Origin: Brevibacterium spongiae
Lineage (GTDB): Bacteria; Actinomycetota; Actinomycetes; Actinomycetales; Brevibacteriaceae
DNA length: 64,000 nt
Assembly (NCBI RefSeq): GCF_026168515.1
Contig: NZ_CP093443.1
Span: forward strand, 2,294,001 to 2,358,000
Direction: 5' to 3'
Position 1 is the first letter of the stretch, and each line of letters starts with the position of its first letter. Positions 62,496 through 64,000 of this stretch are shown one piece after another. The translations under genes and the position numbers were made by a program. Below the pieces are notes generated by a model, which had not been told where the DNA came from, ran no database searches, and was given only the letters and a program-made list of their open reading frames with translations.

Positions 62496-62525
62496 ACCGG
62501 TCTACACCCTCAATTACGAAGAGCC
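62496..62525 (-). repeat. Right terminal inverted repeat of the IS
   Basis: Read inward from 62525 it begins GGCTCTTCGTAATTG and matches the left end over about 30 bp with a few mismatches. Confidence 0.9.
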
Positions 62526-62533
62526 CGTAATCC
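62526..62533 (+). repeat. Right 8-bp target duplication
   Basis: CGTAATCC, an exact copy of the left flank. Confidence 0.93.
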
Positions 62534-62877
62534 GCATCCCCCGTAAGTATGAGATCGGTCGTACCATGCCGACTTGCCCCTAAGGGTCTCTGATTTCACG
62601 ACTACGCGTTTTTAGATCGCCGGGTCAAGAAAATGTGTATCCGAGATGATTTGAACGACCGCAGAACGGGCGATGACGCCTTTGACAGCGGCGCGCAGTT
62701 CCAGCCTGGCCACGGCTCACTGGTCCATATCGAGCTCAGCGGCATGGATAATCGAACACGCCCCAAACGGACGCATTCGGCTGAGGTGTCTCCTTAAGGC
62801 AAGTAAAGATCGTCAATGCATTTGCCGCAAGCCGAGTTGCAGAAATATCACGGACTACAACACTGCGCCCCCGGCGC
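62534..62877. other. AT-rich spacer between the IS and dxs
   Basis: A 344-bp region. The only open frame with chromosomal-style codon use runs 62633-62797 (+, 54 codons; it contains FQPGHGSLVHIELSGMDNR); there is no ribosome site, so it may be the remains of a gene. Before IS insertion this region joined 61090 and contained the upstream part of the secreted-protein promoter. Confidence 0.4.
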
Positions 62878-64000
62878 TCACACCGCGCGACGGGAACTCT
62901 GAGCAGCGCGGTCTGCCACCTCGGCGGGCAGGGCACGGACGATGTCGTCGACGATCGTCTCGACATCGAGTCCGACATGTTCGAGGATCTCCTCCCGTGT
63001 CCCCTGCGGCAGGAACTCGTCGGGAACCCCGAGTTCGAGCACGCCGATCCGCGAATCGGCCTCACGCAGGTCCGAGCGGATCTGCGAACCGATGCCGCCG
63101 ATCTTCACTCCGTCTTCGATGACCGCGGCGAGACTGTGCTCGGCGGCGAGAGCGATGACCGATTCGGGTACGGGCAGCACCCAGCGGGGATCGACGATCG
63201 TGGCGGTGATCCCGCGGCCTTCCAGCACGTCGGCGACGTCCCCGGCCAACCTGGCGAACGGTCCGACGGAGACGATGAGCACATCGGCACAGGCCCCGGC
63301 GGACGATTCGCGGAGGACGTCGACGCCGTCGTCGAGCCGCCTCAGCGCCGGGATATCGCCTCCGACGCCGCCTCGGGGGAAGCGCAGCACCGTCGGTGCG
63401 TCGGTGACGGATACTGCTTCGCGCAGCTCCTCGGTCAGGCGGGCGGCGTCACGGGGTGCCGCGAGCCGGAGACCAGGGACGATGCGCAGCATCGCGATGT
63501 CCCAGATGCCATGGTGGCTGGCTCCATCGGGTCCGGTGATGCCGGCGCGGTCGAGGACGAAGGTCACGCCCTGCCGGTGCAGGGCCACGTCCATGAGCAT
63601 CTGGTCGAAGGCACGGGTGAGGAATGTCGAGTAGATGCACACGACCGGGTGGAGCCCGCCGTAGGACAGTCCCGCCGCCGAGGCGACCGCATGCTGTTCG
63701 GCGATGCCGACGTCGAAGACGCGATCGGGGTGATCCTCGGCGAACTTCGCCAGTCCCACCGGAATGAGCATGGCCGCGGTGACGGCGACGATGTCGTCCC
63801 GCTCTCTTGCGAGTTCGCAGACTTCGGTGCCGAACACCGAGGTCCACGACGTCGACTTCGATGGTGTTGCCTTGCCGGTGATCGGGTCGATGACTCCGAC
63901 TGAGTGGAATTGGTCGGCGTCATCGTTGACGGCGGGGTCGAATCCATGGCCTTTCTGCGTGATCATGTGGACGATGACGGGTCCGCCGTCGAACTGCTGG
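62878..64000 (-). CDS. dxs: 1-deoxy-D-xylulose-5-phosphate synthase, partial
   Basis: The C-terminal 374 residues or so of the thiamine-diphosphate enzyme that starts the MEP isoprenoid pathway. The N-terminal catalytic part lies beyond the right edge; the visible frame begins QQFDGGPVIVHMITQKGHGF. The transketolase pyrimidine-binding domain has VFDVGIAEQHAVASAAGLSY (cofactor Glu) and DRAGITGPDGASHHGIWDIA; the C-terminal domain has VDPRWVLPVPESV. Normal Dxs features. It is convergent with rnd across the accessory patch. Confidence 0.95.
   Translation of the reverse strand, partial: QQFDGGPVIVHMITQKGHGFDPAVNDDADQFHSVGVIDPITGKATPSKSTSWTSVFGTEVCELARERDDIVAVTAAMLIPVGLAKFAEDHPDRVFDVGIAEQHAVASAAGLSYGGLHPVVCIYSTFLTRAFDQMLMDVALHRQGVTFVLDRAGITGPDGASHHGIWDIAMLRIVPGLRLAAPRDAARLTEELREAVSVTDAPTVLRFPRGGVGGDIPALRRLDDGVDVLRESSAGACADVLIVSVGPFARLAGDVADVLEGRGITATIVDPRWVLPVPESVIALAAEHSLAAVIEDGVKIGGIGSQIRSDLREADSRIGVLELGVPDEFLPQGTREEILEHVGLDVETIVDDIVRALPAEVADRAAQSSRRAV

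Larger units (their letters stand above)
61091..62525 (-). mobile_element. ISL3-family insertion sequence, 1435 bp, complete
   Basis: The element has one transposase gene and imperfect terminal inverted repeats. Ends read inward as GGCTCATCGTAATTGAGAGT on the left and GGCTCTTCGTAATTGAGGGT on the right; the match continues to about 30 bp (GTGTAG, ACCGGT). The 8-bp direct repeat CGTAATCC flanks both sides, the duplication size expected for ISL3. Size and transposase length resemble the corynebacterial IS31831 group. Sharp, identical flanks suggest recent insertion. Confidence 0.95.

Noticed and set aside
62580..62640. Possible tRNA remnant or att site near the accessory patch
   Set aside because: No cloverleaf, anticodon stem or CCA-type 3' end could be formed, and no integrase is present.

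Overview
The window is a 64 kb piece of a high-GC actinobacterial chromosome. Gene content points to a Brevibacterium-like member of the Micrococcales: the 475-residue type of glyceraldehyde-3-phosphate dehydrogenase, a DUF3000 gene coupled to ribonuclease D, the coproporphyrin-type haem genes, a CsdA-like helicase, LGFP-repeat amidases and frequent GTG/TTG starts. The genus is an inference from gene content. No rRNA, tRNA or CRISPR array was seen.

Layout. 1-9.4 kb: minus-strand competence genes comEA and comEC (cut by the left edge), degV coupled to ugd, then nadE and leuS. 9.5-16.2 kb: plus-strand fatty-acid CoA ligase, glutathionyl-hydroquinone-reductase-like protein, YihY-type membrane protein and gap, with dedA opposite. 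16.3-20.4 kb: a minus-strand TetR-regulated operon (TetR, MFS exporter, 2-hydroxyacid dehydrogenase, small membrane protein) joined by 4-59 bp overlaps; its last gene carries an apparent one-base frameshift. 20.5-27 kb: dnaG, dgt and a Dus enzyme (DNA and tRNA metabolism), then an ABC-F protein. 27.2-32.7 kb: two small metabolic loci, an XRE-cupin regulator divergent from a lactate-permease-type transporter, and an ectoine-hydrolase-like M24 protein divergent from an Lrp regulator plus class III aminotransferase. 32.8-41.4 kb: yibE/F, glyS, a DEAD-box helicase, uppS-recO and leuA. 41.5-54.4 kb: cell-envelope and stress genes (a Gly/Pro-rich membrane protein, L,D-transpeptidase, PGRP/LGFP amidase, penicillin-acylase-type hydrolase, alpha/beta hydrolase, msrB, ElaA-type acetyltransferase, OhrR-like regulator). 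54.5-59.8 kb: haem genes hemE-hemY-hemQ, DUF3000 and rnd.

59.8-62.9 kb is a visibly more AT-rich accessory patch between the convergent housekeeping genes rnd and dxs. It holds a secreted cysteine-containing protein with an RHI-x3-H motif, a tightly coupled cytoplasmic partner (a candidate secreted toxin and immunity pair), and a complete 1435-bp ISL3-family insertion sequence with exact 8-bp target duplications. dxs runs off the right edge.

Intergenic DNA is rich in structure. A 58-bp near-perfect palindrome occurs three times just past stop codons (27135, 32725, 34122). Short tandem repeats start at or contain the stop codon of three genes (doeA-like, DUF817, hemY). Several palindromes sit where regulators of divergent or downstream genes would bind. 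Start codons were chosen from visible Shine-Dalgarno sequences and stop/start overlaps, so several CDS are shorter than the longest open frame.
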